From NCBI RefSeq assembly GCF_001612805.1, contig NZ_BDBD01000013.1, positions 1 to 64,000 on the forward strand: a stretch of 64,000 nucleotides of DNA. The letters run 5' to 3'. The position numbers and the translations under genes are program-made. How positions within the stretch are numbered: the first letter of the stretch is position 1; every line of letters begins with the position of its first letter. The DNA is from Nocardia coubleae NBRC 108252 (GTDB lineage Bacteria > Actinomycetota > Actinomycetes > Mycobacteriales > Mycobacteriaceae). This document shows positions 44,470 to 53,416 of the stretch, in pieces. The notes under the pieces are model-generated. The model had not been told where the DNA came from and searched no databases. It saw nothing but the letters and a program-made list of their open reading frames with translations.

Positions 44470-45093
44470 TCAGCCGGCTTTGACTTCGGCGTGCTGGCGG
44501 CCCGCCTTCACACCGAAGTAGTCGCCGCCCTTGGCGCGGACGTTGTCGGTGCCCCATTCGCGGCGGTCGCGGGAGACGGGGATCATCTGCGGAATGTGCT
44601 TGCGGCAGTGGATGTATGCCTCTTCCACGTCGACGACCACCCACACCTGCGCGGCTTTGCCCCGTTCCGCGGGTGGCAGATCGGTGACGGCCTCGCGTAG
44701 CTCGCTGTCGGCGACCATGCGGGCCTTCCCGTTCACGTGCAGGCCGATGAGGTCGCGGACGAAGTCGATCATCAGGATCCCGACGTGCGGGTTCTCGAGG
44801 ATATTGCCGAGGCTGGCCATCACCCCGTTACCACGGTATTCGGGGTACGCAATCGTGCGATCGTCGATCACGTGCAGGAAACCGGGGGTGCCTGCGCGGA
44901 AGCTGGCGTCGCATTCGCCGTGCGCGTCGGCGGTGGAGATGAACGCCATGTCCATCCGGGTGACGAATTCCATCATCATCGGGTTCAGATAGTCGATGAC
45001 CTGGTCGTCGTAGAACCGTTCGGCGCGTTCGGTGGTGCCCAACGTTTCCTGAAGCTCGTGCTCTCCGTCGCTGCCGACCTGTGTTCCAGGCAT
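44470..45093 (-). CDS. pyridoxamine 5'-phosphate oxidase-fold protein
   Basis: The 207-residue protein has the split-barrel flavin-binding fold of the PPOX family: MDMAFISTADAHGECDAS, then FLHVIDDRTIAYPEYRGNG and HVGILMIDFVRDLIGLHVNGKARMV. The N-terminus starts with MPGTQVGSDGEHELQ and no signal peptide. The cofactor could be FMN or F420; the substrate is unknown. AGAGGGG precedes the ATG at 45093. Its stop abuts that of the convergent gtrA with no gap. No link with envelope synthesis can be seen. Confidence 0.8.
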   Translation of the reverse strand: MPGTQVGSDGEHELQETLGTTERAERFYDDQVIDYLNPMMMEFVTRMDMAFISTADAHGECDASFRAGTPGFLHVIDDRTIAYPEYRGNGVMASLGNILENPHVGILMIDFVRDLIGLHVNGKARMVADSELREAVTDLPPAERGKAAQVWVVVDVEEAYIHCRKHIPQMIPVSRDRREWGTDNVRAKGGDYFGVKAGRQHAEVKAG

Positions 45094-45231
45094 CGGGGCC
45101 CCTCTGCTGCCGAAGTGCTGTGACCACAATCTCATTGGAGTCTAGGGGAGTTCGGCGCGCGGCGTGGCGAGTCCAGTATTGCGAAGGACCGTAACGGGCG
45201 GTTTGCTTCGGGTTTCCTGGACGACGACCGA

Positions 45232-47394
45232 TCAGGCCGGACCGACCGTCACCGGCACACCGTTGAAGACGGCGGTTCCGGTGATCGCGTCGACGATCGA
45301 ATTGTCGGTCAGCGCATTGGCATTCACGCCTGCGTGTGCGCGGGCCACCGACTGGGTGGTGCTCGCGGCGTGTCCCCACCCGTGCGGCAGGCTCACCACT
45401 CCGGGCATGATCGCCGCTGTCAGCTCCACTTGCACGGTCAGTGAGCCGGCGGCCGAGGTGATCTCGGCCGCCTCGCCGATGCCGAGGCGGTCGGCGTCGT
45501 CGGGGTGGATGTGCAGGGTGCAGTGGTTGGATCCGCCGACGAGTGCCTCGATGTTGTGCATCCAGCTGTTGTTGGAACGCAGCTGCCTGCGCCCGATCAG
45601 CACCATGGGCGGCGCACCCGCCGCGAGGCCTTCCCGTAGGCGCGACACATCGGCGAGCAAGGGCTGCGGTGCCAGGTCGACGCGTCCCGATGCGGTCCGC
45701 AGCACCCCCGGCAGCCGCGGTTCCAGCGGGCCGAGGTCGATGCCGTGCGGGTTGTCGAGGAGGGTGCGCAGGCCGAGGCTGCCGCCGTTCCACGCGCCGT
45801 AGGGGCCGAGTTTGAGCATCAGGTCGACGCGCTGTTCGGTGGTGTCGGCGCCCTCGAGCTCGTCGCGCCGGTCACTCATGCCCGCCTTGTGCAGCATGCC
45901 TGCGATGACCAGCTCGTCGATCATCGCGACGGCCTCGTCGCTGTGATGCGGCTGCCCGCTCACGGCCGCGGCGAGCCGGGCGAGCACCGCCGATTCCGAC
46001 GGCCTGCCGTCGAGCGGCACCAGCGGGCGGGAGTAGCGCGCGTAGTTGCGCACCGCGAAGTGCAGCAGCGCGAAGTCGTAGTGCGGTGACTGGATCGAAC
46101 GAGGCGGCGGCAGAATCACATTCGCGTGCCGGGTCGTCTCGTTGACGTACCGGTCGACGCTCACCATGAAGTCGAGCCCGGCCAGTCCCGCGTCGAGCCG
46201 CGCGCCGCTCGGTGCGGAGAGCACCGGGTTGCCCGCCACCGTCACCAGCGCGCGGATCTGACCTTCACCAGGGGTTTCGAGTTCGTCGGCGAGGGTGGCG
46301 ACAGGGAGTTCGCCCATGGTTTCGGGCAATTCGCGTACCCGGCTGGTCCACCGGCCCGGCCGGAACGGCTTGGTCCGCGTGATGCCGAGCGCCGCGGGGG
46401 TGGCGAACATGGCGCCGCCGGGGGAGTCGAGATTGCCGGTGAGGACATTGATCGCATCGACGAGCCATTGGGTCAGCGTGCCGAATTCGGTGGTGCACGT
46501 GCCGATTCGGGCATAGACGGCGGCCGTCGGGGCGGCGGCGAGTTCGCGCGCGATGCGGCGGATGGTCCCGGCCGGAATGCCGGTGCGTTCCGTCGCGATC
46601 TCGGGGGTGAAATCCGCTGCGGCCACGCGCAGTTCGTCGAGGCCGTCGACCTCCACGCGCACGTCGACCAGGTTCTCGGCGAACAACGTGTGCACCACCG
46701 CGAACAGCAGATACGCGTCGGTGCCGGGCCGGATGAAGAGGTGTTCGTCGGCCAGCTCCGCCGTGCGCGTCGCCCGGGGATCCACCACGACGAGCCTGCC
46801 GCCGCGCGCCCGCAATGCCTTCAACCGGCCGGGGAAGTTGGGCGCCGTGCACAGCGAACCGTTCGATTCCAGCGGGTTGGCGCCGAGCATCAGCAGGTAG
46901 TCGGTGCGGTCGAGGTCGGGAACGGGCACGACCATCGGGTCGCCGAACATCAGCCCGGCGGCCACCTGCTTGGGCATCTGATCGGCGGTGCTGGCGGAGT
47001 ACACGTGCCGGGTGCTCAGCGCGCGGACCAGCGCGGGTGCGTAGAGGGCGCCCGCGATCGTGTGGGCGGTGGGATTGCCGAGGTAGACGGCGGTGGCGCC
47101 GGTGCCGTGTGCCGCGTGGACGGCGGCGAAACGCTGCGCGATCAGGTCGAACGCCTCGTCCCAGCTCGCCGGGCGGAAGTCGGCGCCGTCGCGGATGAGC
47201 GGAGTGGTGACCAGGTCGGGGTCGTCGTCGAGCTTGCCGAAACCGGCGCCCTTCGGGCAGATGAAGCCCTTGCTGAACGGATCGTCGCGGTCGCCGCGCA
47301 CCGAGAGCACCCGGTCGTTGTCGTCGAGGGTGATGCTCAGGCCGCAGACGGCCTCACAGAGCGGACAGGTGCGAAGCAACGAACGCGGAGCCAT
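45232..47394 (-). CDS. molybdopterin-dependent oxidoreductase
   Basis: This 720-residue protein belongs to the DMSO reductase superfamily. An N-terminal [4Fe-4S] site is formed by Cys10, Cys13, Cys17 and Cys46 (RTCPLCEAVCG, FICPKG). It is followed by the bis-MGD-binding domains (YLGNPTAHT, LMLGANPLESNGS, VVVDPRATRTAELAD) and the C-terminal molydopterin dinucleotide-binding barrel (about 600-715, NSWMHNIEALVGGSNHC, HIHPDDADRLGI). No Tat signal is present, so it is probably cytosolic. No electron-transfer subunit or cofactor gene is adjacent. The substrate is not deducible. Confidence 0.88.
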   Translation of the reverse strand: MAPRSLLRTCPLCEAVCGLSITLDDNDRVLSVRGDRDDPFSKGFICPKGAGFGKLDDDPDLVTTPLIRDGADFRPASWDEAFDLIAQRFAAVHAAHGTGATAVYLGNPTAHTIAGALYAPALVRALSTRHVYSASTADQMPKQVAAGLMFGDPMVVPVPDLDRTDYLLMLGANPLESNGSLCTAPNFPGRLKALRARGGRLVVVDPRATRTAELADEHLFIRPGTDAYLLFAVVHTLFAENLVDVRVEVDGLDELRVAAADFTPEIATERTGIPAGTIRRIARELAAAPTAAVYARIGTCTTEFGTLTQWLVDAINVLTGNLDSPGGAMFATPAALGITRTKPFRPGRWTSRVRELPETMGELPVATLADELETPGEGQIRALVTVAGNPVLSAPSGARLDAGLAGLDFMVSVDRYVNETTRHANVILPPPRSIQSPHYDFALLHFAVRNYARYSRPLVPLDGRPSESAVLARLAAAVSGQPHHSDEAVAMIDELVIAGMLHKAGMSDRRDELEGADTTEQRVDLMLKLGPYGAWNGGSLGLRTLLDNPHGIDLGPLEPRLPGVLRTASGRVDLAPQPLLADVSRLREGLAAGAPPMVLIGRRQLRSNNSWMHNIEALVGGSNHCTLHIHPDDADRLGIGEAAEITSAAGSLTVQVELTAAIMPGVVSLPHGWGHAASTTQSVARAHAGVNANALTDNSIVDAITGTAVFNGVPVTVGPA

Positions 47395-47443
47395 GGTTCA
47401 TGCCTACTCCACCCTGGCCGCTCGGCACCGGGAAACGCAGAAA

Positions 47444-47482
47444 ACCCGCGAGGCGACGTGGGGATCCGTCGCGGTCGCGGGT
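47444..47482 (-). terminator. hairpin downstream of the primase-like gene
   Basis: ACCCGCG (47444-47450) pairs with CGCGGGT (47476-47482), with further pairing of GCGAC and GTCGC inside. It follows the gene ending at 47502 on the minus strand. Confidence 0.5.
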
Positions 47483-47501
47483 CGTCTGTGGAAAAGCTGC
47501 C

Positions 47502-47993
47502 TCAGCAGGCCACGGTCAGGGTGGCGCGCTTGCGGGTGGCGGCGGCGCGCACGGCGGCACCGAGCGCGACGACCGGCGGGATCCAGCGGGCCTCGGACGG
47601 GGCGACGCCCCACGACGCCGAACCGGCGGCCAGCTGGGTGGGCGGCAGCGGGATGCTCGCACCGTCGGTGTGCACCAGCGCACCGGCCTCGCGCATCGCT
47701 GCGATGGCCATGGTGGCCTTGGCGACGCCGGTCACCAGGTGGATCTCGCGACGCTCGGCGCCCGGGATCTCGATCACGGGGCCGGACAGGTTGTTGGCGC
47801 GCAGGAAGCGGCGGACCTCGCCTGCCATCTCGCCGGTGATCTCGATGGCCGAAACGTTCTCGTCGGTCACCAGGCACAGGCCGTTGGTGGTTTCGGCGAC
47901 GTTCCAACCCCGCGCGGCGTAGTCCAGCGCGGCGGCACCCTTGTCGGCGGCCATAGTGTTGGTCGGAAACGTCGTGCGCACTGTGTTCTCCAT
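47502..47993 (-). CDS. small protein resembling the primase/polymerase N-terminal domain
   Basis: The 163-residue product resembles by eye the actinobacterial proteins annotated as bifunctional DNA primase/polymerase N-terminal domain. The shared features are the early AALDYAARGWNV segment, the LxxTDxxxxAIEITGEMA pattern, GPVIEIPGAERR and the late PPTQL...W...RWIPPV ending. The metal-binding acidic residues and Cys/His region of active Prim-Pol enzymes are not apparent, so it is probably not a polymerase. The ATG at 47993 has only a weak GGGGA upstream. It is isolated from phage or plasmid genes. Confidence 0.5.
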   Translation of the reverse strand: MENTVRTTFPTNTMAADKGAAALDYAARGWNVAETTNGLCLVTDENVSAIEITGEMAGEVRRFLRANNLSGPVIEIPGAERREIHLVTGVAKATMAIAAMREAGALVHTDGASIPLPPTQLAAGSASWGVAPSEARWIPPVVALGAAVRAAATRKRATLTVAC

Positions 47994-48173
47994 TCCCCGA
48001 AGAGCTCTGTTCCTGCGTTCATGGGCGTATCGGCCCAAGGTGGCCGAGTTGTTACGCGGATTCCGAAAAATAATCGAGAGTGTCTGCTTCGTCTCATTCG
48101 ACGAACCTTCGCTATCGCAGGTTCGGTCCCCGTGGTGTTGGCGTGTCGTCGGAAAGCGGGCAGGATTCGGACC

Positions 48174-48779
48174 ATGACCGACGTGCCGAACACCACCCCG
48201 GCCGGTGAGCCGGAGGCCGAGGAGTTCGAGGCCGAATCCCGCTGGCTCTCTTGGAAAGAGGCCGACGTGAAGCGTACGGCGTCGCGTTCGCGAGAGCAGG
48301 CCGAGGACTCCGAAGAGACCGAGGCGATGAGGCTCGCGCGCGACGCGGGCTTCGACGATCCGTTCCGCAGCACCCGCTCGGCCACCCAGTGGGGCGCCGA
48401 GGCGCTTCGCTCCCTGCTCGACGTGCAATTCCGCAGGCCCGCGACCCGCACGCTGCTGCCGCTGGCCTACATCCTGTGCGTGATCTCCTTCGCCATCGGC
48501 CTGCCGATCGCGCTGACGGTGCTGATGTGGAAGGCCTCGGCGGTGCTCGGTGTGCTCGCCGCCCTCGTGGCCGTTCCGCTCGGGCTCACCATCGCCGCCT
48601 CGGTGCGGTTGATGCTCGAATTCGCCGACAACGCCGCCCGGCTCGCGGGCCGGGTCGAGCACATCAGCGAACTCGCCGACGGACTGTTCCAAGCACTGTC
48701 CGATGTCGCCGAACCGGTGAATCAGTTGTCCGAAGATGTTCGCGCCGTTCAGTTCTGGCGGTTCCGGAAGAAGAAGTAG
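48174..48779 (+). CDS. DUF4282 membrane protein
   Basis: The 201-residue product has an acidic N-terminal half (about 1-75) and two hydrophobic helices (about 100-122 and 127-148) around the DUF4282 core (LLDVQFRRPATRTLLPLAYI). A helical C-terminus with possible coiled-coil character (LAGRVEHISELADGLFQAL) ends in KKK. DUF4282 proteins have unknown function. A CAGGAT hexamer lies seven bases before the ATG and may be a weak leaderless -10. It is divergent from the primase-like gene, with about 180 bases between them. Confidence 0.75.
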   Translation: MTDVPNTTPAGEPEAEEFEAESRWLSWKEADVKRTASRSREQAEDSEETEAMRLARDAGFDDPFRSTRSATQWGAEALRSLLDVQFRRPATRTLLPLAYILCVISFAIGLPIALTVLMWKASAVLGVLAALVAVPLGLTIAASVRLMLEFADNAARLAGRVEHISELADGLFQALSDVAEPVNQLSEDVRAVQFWRFRKKK

Positions 48780-48900
48780 GTCTTGCGCGGTGTCCGATTC
48801 ATTGTGAAACAATCCGTCCGCAGATCTGATGATGCGTCAGCTGCGAACGGCGGCCTCCAGAGGACAAGGGGGAGGCCGGATTTGGATACAGGGGGGAAGT

Positions 48901-49746
48901 ATGGCTTCACCGCAGGGCGTCACCGGTTCGACCATGCCGCGCAGGCAGCTGGGCAGGCACTTACGTGACCTGCGCAATCGTGCGCGGATGACCACCAGAA
49001 CCGCGGCGGCGCAACTCGAGTGGTCGGAAGCGAAGATCTGGCGGATCGAAACGGGGCAGACATCGCTGCGCAGCCTCGATGTCGAGGCCATGTGCAAGGT
49101 GTACGGCGCGCCCGCCGACCAGGTGGAACCGTTGGCGGCGCTGGCTCGCGAAACCAAGGCAAGGGGATGGTGGACGAGTTACGGCGATGTGATTCCGGAG
49201 GGTTTCGAGGTCTACATCGGGCTCGAAGAGGCGGCGGCCGAGCTGTCGATCTACGAGGACGGCCTGGTCCCGGCGCTGTTGCAGACCGAGGACTACACCA
49301 GGGCGCTGCTCGAACGCACGGTTCCCGAACTCACCGACGCCGACCTGGAACGTCGGCTGCGGGTGAGCGCGGCCAGGCAGGCGTTGCTCACCAGGGCGGG
49401 CTCACCGTTGCGGCTGCGGGTGGTGCTCGCCGCGTCGGTGCTGTCGCGCCGGATCGGTGACGATCGGGTGCTCGCCGGTCAGCGTGCGCGGCTGCGTGAG
49501 CTGGCCGAACGCGACACCGTCGACATCCGGGTGATCCCGGACGACTGCGGCTACCACGCCGGGCTCGAGTCGGGCCGGTTCACCGTGCTCGATTTCGACG
49601 GTGACAACGCGGTCGACAAGCAGGAACCGCCGGTGGTCTACGTGGAGACCTTCGCCGGTTCGGTCTATCTCGACAAGCCGGCCGAATTCGACCGCTACCG
49701 AGCCGCTTTCGCCGACATCACCGCCGCGGCGAGCGCGACGGTGTAG
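48901..49746 (+). CDS. XRE-family regulator with DUF5753 domain
   Basis: The 281-residue protein has an N-terminal helix-turn-helix (about 15-70, LGRHLRDLRNRARMTTRTAA then WSEAKIWRIETGQ) and a C-terminal DUF5753 domain (about 90-275, EAAAELSIYEDGLVPALLQTEDY...RRLRVSAARQALL). Such regulators are abundant in Actinomycetota and are often paired with a small DUF397 protein, but no such gene is seen here. The ATG follows GGGGGGAAGT. Its end lies three bases from the convergent marR stop. The regulated genes are not known. Confidence 0.85.
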   Translation: MASPQGVTGSTMPRRQLGRHLRDLRNRARMTTRTAAAQLEWSEAKIWRIETGQTSLRSLDVEAMCKVYGAPADQVEPLAALARETKARGWWTSYGDVIPEGFEVYIGLEEAAAELSIYEDGLVPALLQTEDYTRALLERTVPELTDADLERRLRVSAARQALLTRAGSPLRLRVVLAASVLSRRIGDDRVLAGQRARLRELAERDTVDIRVIPDDCGYHAGLESGRFTVLDFDGDNAVDKQEPPVVYVETFAGSVYLDKPAEFDRYRAAFADITAAASATV

Positions 49747-49749
49747 CTC

Positions 49750-50148
49750 CTACCAGGAGTCGGTGAGTACCGAACGGTGCGTGGGCAGGGCCTGGTCGTA
49801 GACCGCCCTGCCCTTTTCCGTGAGCTTGACGAAACACGCCCGCCGGTCGCCGTCGCAGGTGATGCGTTCGACCAGGTCGTCGCGTTCGAGCCGGGCCACG
49901 GCGCGCGAGAGCGCGCTCTGACTCAGGTAGATGTCGCCGGACAGGTCGGTCATGCGGTACTTCTCGCAGGCCGCGTCGACGAGACGGTCGAGGATCTCGA
50001 ACTCGCTGAGTCCGATCCGGTGTTCGTTCTGAAGCGCCTTCTCCAGTGCGCAGCTCACGGCGGCGTGCCGGTCGAGCAATGCGCGCCACTGGCCGACCAG
50101 CTCGGTGGGCGCTTCGTTGCGCCGAGCTGTGTTGGCCGGGTTCGACAT
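49750..50148 (-). CDS. MarR-family repressor
   Basis: The 132-residue winged-helix protein has the MarR core: LSEFEILDRLVDA, the recognition helix region YLSQSALSRAVARLERDDLVER and the wing ITCDGDRRACFVKLTEKG. It is divergent from an MFS pump gene, with three regularly spaced direct repeats in between, and most likely represses that pump until it binds a toxic ligand. The ATG has TAAGAT six bases upstream, so the transcript is probably leaderless. Confidence 0.88.
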   Translation of the reverse strand: MSNPANTARRNEAPTELVGQWRALLDRHAAVSCALEKALQNEHRIGLSEFEILDRLVDAACEKYRMTDLSGDIYLSQSALSRAVARLERDDLVERITCDGDRRACFVKLTEKGRAVYDQALPTHRSVLTDSW

Positions 50149-50154
50149 GCGGCC

Positions 50155-50160
50155 ATCTTA
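50155..50160 (-). promoter_or_regulatory. -10 hexamer TAAGAT of marR
   Basis: TAAGAT on the minus strand, six bases before the ATG at 50148. Confidence 0.45.
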
Positions 50161-50185
50161 GTGCGCCCGACCGATCCATGCAACT

Positions 50186-50225
50186 GCATTAAATGTGTTG
50201 GCATTAAATGCGCATGCATGTAATG
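50186..50225. promoter_or_regulatory. three 15-base-spaced repeats, candidate MarR operator
   Basis: GCATTAAATG at 50186 and again at 50201, and GCATGTAATG at 50216, form three direct repeats with a period of exactly 15 bases. The second extends to the palindrome GCATTAAATGC. The array lies between marR and the pump and ends eight bases before the pump ATG. Confidence 0.6.
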
Positions 50226-50233
50226 TCCTCCGC

Positions 50234-51700
50234 ATGACTTCGCCAGCAACGCTCTCGGCCACCGAGGCGACCGACCCGACCCGGTGGTCCGCTCGCCTCT
50301 GGGGCCTGCTGATCACCCTGTGCATTGTTCTGTTCCTCGACGGTCTCGATGTTTCGATGATCGGCGTCGCCCTGCCGTCCATCGGCGCCGAACTCGATAT
50401 GTCGACCTCCACCCTGCAGTGGCTCGTGGGCGGTTACGTCCTCGGCTACGGCGGTCTGCTGCTGCTCGGTGGTCGCACGGCCGACCTGCTCGGGCGCCGC
50501 AAGGTGTTCCTCATCGCCCTGGCCGTCTTCGCGGTCGCGTCCCTGATCGGTGGCCTGGTCAGCGATCCGACGCTGCTGATCGTCACCCGCTTCATCAAGG
50601 GTCTGGCCGCCGCGTTCACCGCGCCGACCGGCCTGTCGATCATCGCCACCACCTTCGCCGAAGGAAAGGCGCGCAACAAGGCGCTGTCCATCTACACCGT
50701 GTTCGGCGCGGGCGGTTACTCCATGGGCCTGCTCTTCGGTGGCCTGATGACCGGCGTCGGCTGGCGCTGGACCTTCCTGCTGCCCGTCCCGATCGCCGTC
50801 GCCGCGCTGATCTCGGCGTTCGTGCTGATCCCCAGGGACGGCAAGGCCGAGGAAGGCGGCCACGATCTGCTCGGCGCGCTGCTGTCCACCTCGGGCATGC
50901 TGCTGCTGGTCTACACCGTGGTCACCGCGCCCGAGGTCGGCTGGGCCTCGGCCCGGACCGTCGTCTCGTTCATCGCCGTGGTCGCCCTGTTCGCCGCGTT
51001 CGTCGTCACCGAACAGCGCGTCGCCCACCCGCTGGTCCGGCTCGGGATCCTGCGCAAGGTGTCGCTGGTGCGGGCCAGCCTGGCCATCATCGCGGTCGCC
51101 GGCTCGTACTTCAGCTGGCAGTTCATCGTCACGCTGTACCTGCAGGACACCCTCGGCTGGTCGCCGCTGAAGCTCGCCATGGCGCTGCTGCCGGTCGGCA
51201 TCCTTGTCGTCGCCTCGGCGTTCTTCTCCGACAAGCTGATCGACCGCTTCGGCACCGGACCGGTGATCGCCGTGACCATGTCGGTGATGGCCGTCGGCTA
51301 CCTGCTGTTCCTGCGGATCGACACCGCGCCCGACTACCTGACCGTGCTGCTGCCCGCGGTCCTGCTGATCGGTATCGGCTGGGTCGGCTTCCCCGCCATC
51401 AATGTGCAGGCCACCAGCGGTATCGACGACGAGGAGCAGGGCCTGGCGGCCGGCGTGCTGCAGACCTCTATGCAGGTCGGCGCGGCCGTGGTGCTCGCGG
51501 TGACCACCGCCATCGTCACCTCCGGCGCCGCGCACGGCACCTCGCCGCAGCAGATGCTCGACACCTACCGCCCCGGCCTCGAGTTCGCCGCCGGTGTCAC
51601 GGTGCTCGGCGCACTGGTCGCGCTCACCGTCTTCTGGCCGCGCAAGCGGGTCACCGACGCGCCGGTGGTCGAGGAGGAGAAGGTGCTCCAGACGGTCTGA
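50234..51700 (+). CDS. MFS drug-efflux transporter, DHA2 type
   Basis: The 488-residue protein has 14 predicted helices, the mark of the DHA2 group of proton-driven multidrug exporters. Family motifs are LDGLDVSMIGVALPSIGAEL in helix 1 (motif D1), GGRTADLLGRRKVFL (motif A) and the helix 5 region GAGGYSMGLLFGGLM (motif C). The ATG at 50234 lies immediately after the candidate MarR operator, so repressor binding would block transcription. No Shine-Dalgarno sequence is seen. The substrate is unknown. A terminator follows. Confidence 0.9.
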   Translation: MTSPATLSATEATDPTRWSARLWGLLITLCIVLFLDGLDVSMIGVALPSIGAELDMSTSTLQWLVGGYVLGYGGLLLLGGRTADLLGRRKVFLIALAVFAVASLIGGLVSDPTLLIVTRFIKGLAAAFTAPTGLSIIATTFAEGKARNKALSIYTVFGAGGYSMGLLFGGLMTGVGWRWTFLLPVPIAVAALISAFVLIPRDGKAEEGGHDLLGALLSTSGMLLLVYTVVTAPEVGWASARTVVSFIAVVALFAAFVVTEQRVAHPLVRLGILRKVSLVRASLAIIAVAGSYFSWQFIVTLYLQDTLGWSPLKLAMALLPVGILVVASAFFSDKLIDRFGTGPVIAVTMSVMAVGYLLFLRIDTAPDYLTVLLPAVLLIGIGWVGFPAINVQATSGIDDEEQGLAAGVLQTSMQVGAAVVLAVTTAIVTSGAAHGTSPQQMLDTYRPGLEFAAGVTVLGALVALTVFWPRKRVTDAPVVEEEKVLQTV

Positions 51701-51715
51701 TCTGAAGCGCTGAAC

Positions 51716-51739
51716 GGCACCACCATGCACGGTGGTGCC
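51716..51739. terminator. terminator between the MFS gene and rmlC
   Basis: GGCACCACC pairs with GGTGGTGCC across a six-base loop, followed by TTT. It lies between convergent genes and may serve both. Confidence 0.75.
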
Positions 51740-51749
51740 TTTCGGCGTA

Positions 51750-52298
51750 TCAGGCGAACCGCGGCGCTGCCTCGTCTTTGGCGGAGCGGATGAAGGTGAG
51801 CGGGCGGCCGTCGCGGCCCTCGGTCGGCCAGTCGATGGCCAGCCGGGGGTCGAAAGCGTCCAGGTCACGGTCGAATTCGGGGGTGTACTCGAGCGAGCAC
51901 AGGTAGGTCACCGTCGAGTAGTTCTCCAGCGAGAGGATGGCGTGGCCGAGACCCTCGGACAGGAACACCGAGCGGCGGTCCACGTCGTCGAGCAGCACGC
52001 TGTCCCAGCGGCCGTAGGTGGGCGAACCCGGTCGCAGGTCGACGACCACGTCGAGAAAGGCGCCGCGCACACACGTCACATACTTGGCCTGGCCCGGCGG
52101 GTCCTCGGTGTAGTGGATGCCGCGCAACACTCCCGCGGCCGACACCGAGGTGTTCACCTGGTGCAGGTCGAAGGGCCGCCCGGTGGCCTTCTCGAACTCC
52201 GAGGCCTTGAACGACTCGCAGAACATGCCGCGGTCGTCGCCGAGCAGGCGGGGGGTGACCACCCACGCGCCGGGGATGGCCAGTTCACGGATCTCCAT
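51750..52298 (-). CDS. rmlC: dTDP-4-dehydrorhamnose 3,5-epimerase
   Basis: RmlC is the cupin epimerase of dTDP-L-rhamnose synthesis; rhamnose links galactan to peptidoglycan. The 182-residue product has the typical FKASEFEKATGRPF, QVNTSVSAAGVLRGIHY (with the catalytic His), GQAKYVTCVRGAFLDVVVDLR and FLSEGLGHAILSL segments, and the Tyr in TYLCSLEY is the expected catalytic acid. It follows rmlA after three bases and is certainly in the same transcript. Confidence 0.93.
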   Translation of the reverse strand: MEIRELAIPGAWVVTPRLLGDDRGMFCESFKASEFEKATGRPFDLHQVNTSVSAAGVLRGIHYTEDPPGQAKYVTCVRGAFLDVVVDLRPGSPTYGRWDSVLLDDVDRRSVFLSEGLGHAILSLENYSTVTYLCSLEYTPEFDRDLDAFDPRLAIDWPTEGRDGRPLTFIRSAKDEAAPRFA

Positions 52299-52301
52299 GC
52301 G

Positions 52302-53174
52302 CTACCAGTCTTTTCCGCGGTCGATCAAGTCGAGCAGGTAGCGGCCGTAGCCGGAGCGAACCATCGGTTCGGCCAGTTCGCACAGCTGGTCGTCGGAGAT
52401 CAGGCCGCGCCGCCACGCCACCTCCTCGGGCACCCCGATCTTGAGGCCCTGGCGTTCCTCGATGGTCCGCACGTAGTTGGCGGCGTCGAGCAGCGAGTCG
52501 AAGGTGCCGGTGTCGAGCCAGGCGGTGCCGCGCGCGAGCACGTCGACGCTGAGCCTGCCCTGCTCGAGATAGGCGCGGTTGATGTCGGTGATCTCGTACT
52601 CCCCGCGCGCCGACGGACGCAGCTCGCGCGCGATCTCGACCACGTCGTTGTCGTAGAAGTACAGACCGGGGATGGCGTAGTTGGAGCGCGGCACCTTCGG
52701 CTTCTCCTCGATGGAGACCGCGCGACCGTCCACGAACTCCACCACGCCGTAGGCGGTGGGGTCGCTCACCCAGTAGGCGAACACCGCGCCGCCGTCGATG
52801 TCGTGGAACCGGTGCAGGCTGGCGCCGAGGCCGGGGCCGTGGAAGATGTTGTCGCCGAGCACGAGCGCGGCGGGTTCGGTGCCGATGTGGTCGGCGCCGA
52901 GCACGAAAGCCCTGGCCAGGCCGTCGGGTTCGGGCTGGACCACATAGCTGATCGACACCCCGAACTGGCTGCCGTCACCGAGCAACCGGGTGAACGCCTC
53001 GGCATCCTCCGGCGTGGTGATGACGAGAATGTCGTCGATCCCTGCCAACATGAGGGTGGACAAGGGGTAGTAGACCATCGGTTTGTCGTAGACCGGGACG
53101 AGCTGCTTGCTCACCCCGCGCGTGATCGGGTGCAGCCGCGATCCGGTGCCGCCCGCCAAGATGATTCCGCGCAT
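52302..53174 (-). CDS. rmlA: glucose-1-phosphate thymidylyltransferase
   Basis: RmlA makes dTDP-glucose from glucose-1-phosphate and dTTP, the first step to dTDP-rhamnose. The 290-residue length is typical. The nucleotide-binding motif [16 protein letters not shown] is followed by [18 protein letters not shown], the [11 protein letters not shown]sp of the active site, and [20 protein letters not shown]. The ATG at 53174 gives the conserved N-terminus; a TTG nine bases earlier is less likely. rmlC follows. rmlB lies 2.4 kb away on the other strand, and rmlD is not in the window. Confidence 0.94.
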   Translation of the reverse strand: MRGIILAGGTGSRLHPITRGVSKQLVPVYDKPMVYYPLSTLMLAGIDDILVITTPEDAEAFTRLLGDGSQFGVSISYVVQPEPDGLARAFVLGADHIGTEPAALVLGDNIFHGPGLGASLHRFHDIDGGAVFAYWVSDPTAYGVVEFVDGRAVSIEEKPKVPRSNYAIPGLYFYDNDVVEIARELRPSARGEYEITDINRAYLEQGRLSVDVLARGTAWLDTGTFDSLLDAANYVRTIEERQGLKIGVPEEVAWRRGLISDDQLCELAEPMVRSGYGRYLLDLIDRGKDW

Positions 53175-53416
53175 AGGTGGCAAGTCTGCCAGTTCCGGCG
53201 TCGCAGGAGTCGGGGAGGTTCCGACACGTGGACGAATTGATCACGAACGTTTCGCGACCGGGTGTGTCGGTCGATAACTGGGACACGGCGGCGTTCATCT
53301 GATTATGTGAGCGTCGATGTGTGAAACATCACTGTGTTAGATGTCAGCGTCGACATCCGATCCGGGGCTCGCACCCGGGCCATCGAGTCGACGCGCCAGT
53401 GTGAGGTAGGTGCGCG

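Noticed and set aside
48249..48812. A minus-strand extension of the primase-like gene across the DUF4282 gene
   Set aside because: The DUF4282 product is well formed on the plus strand, and the start at 47993 gives a compact protein.
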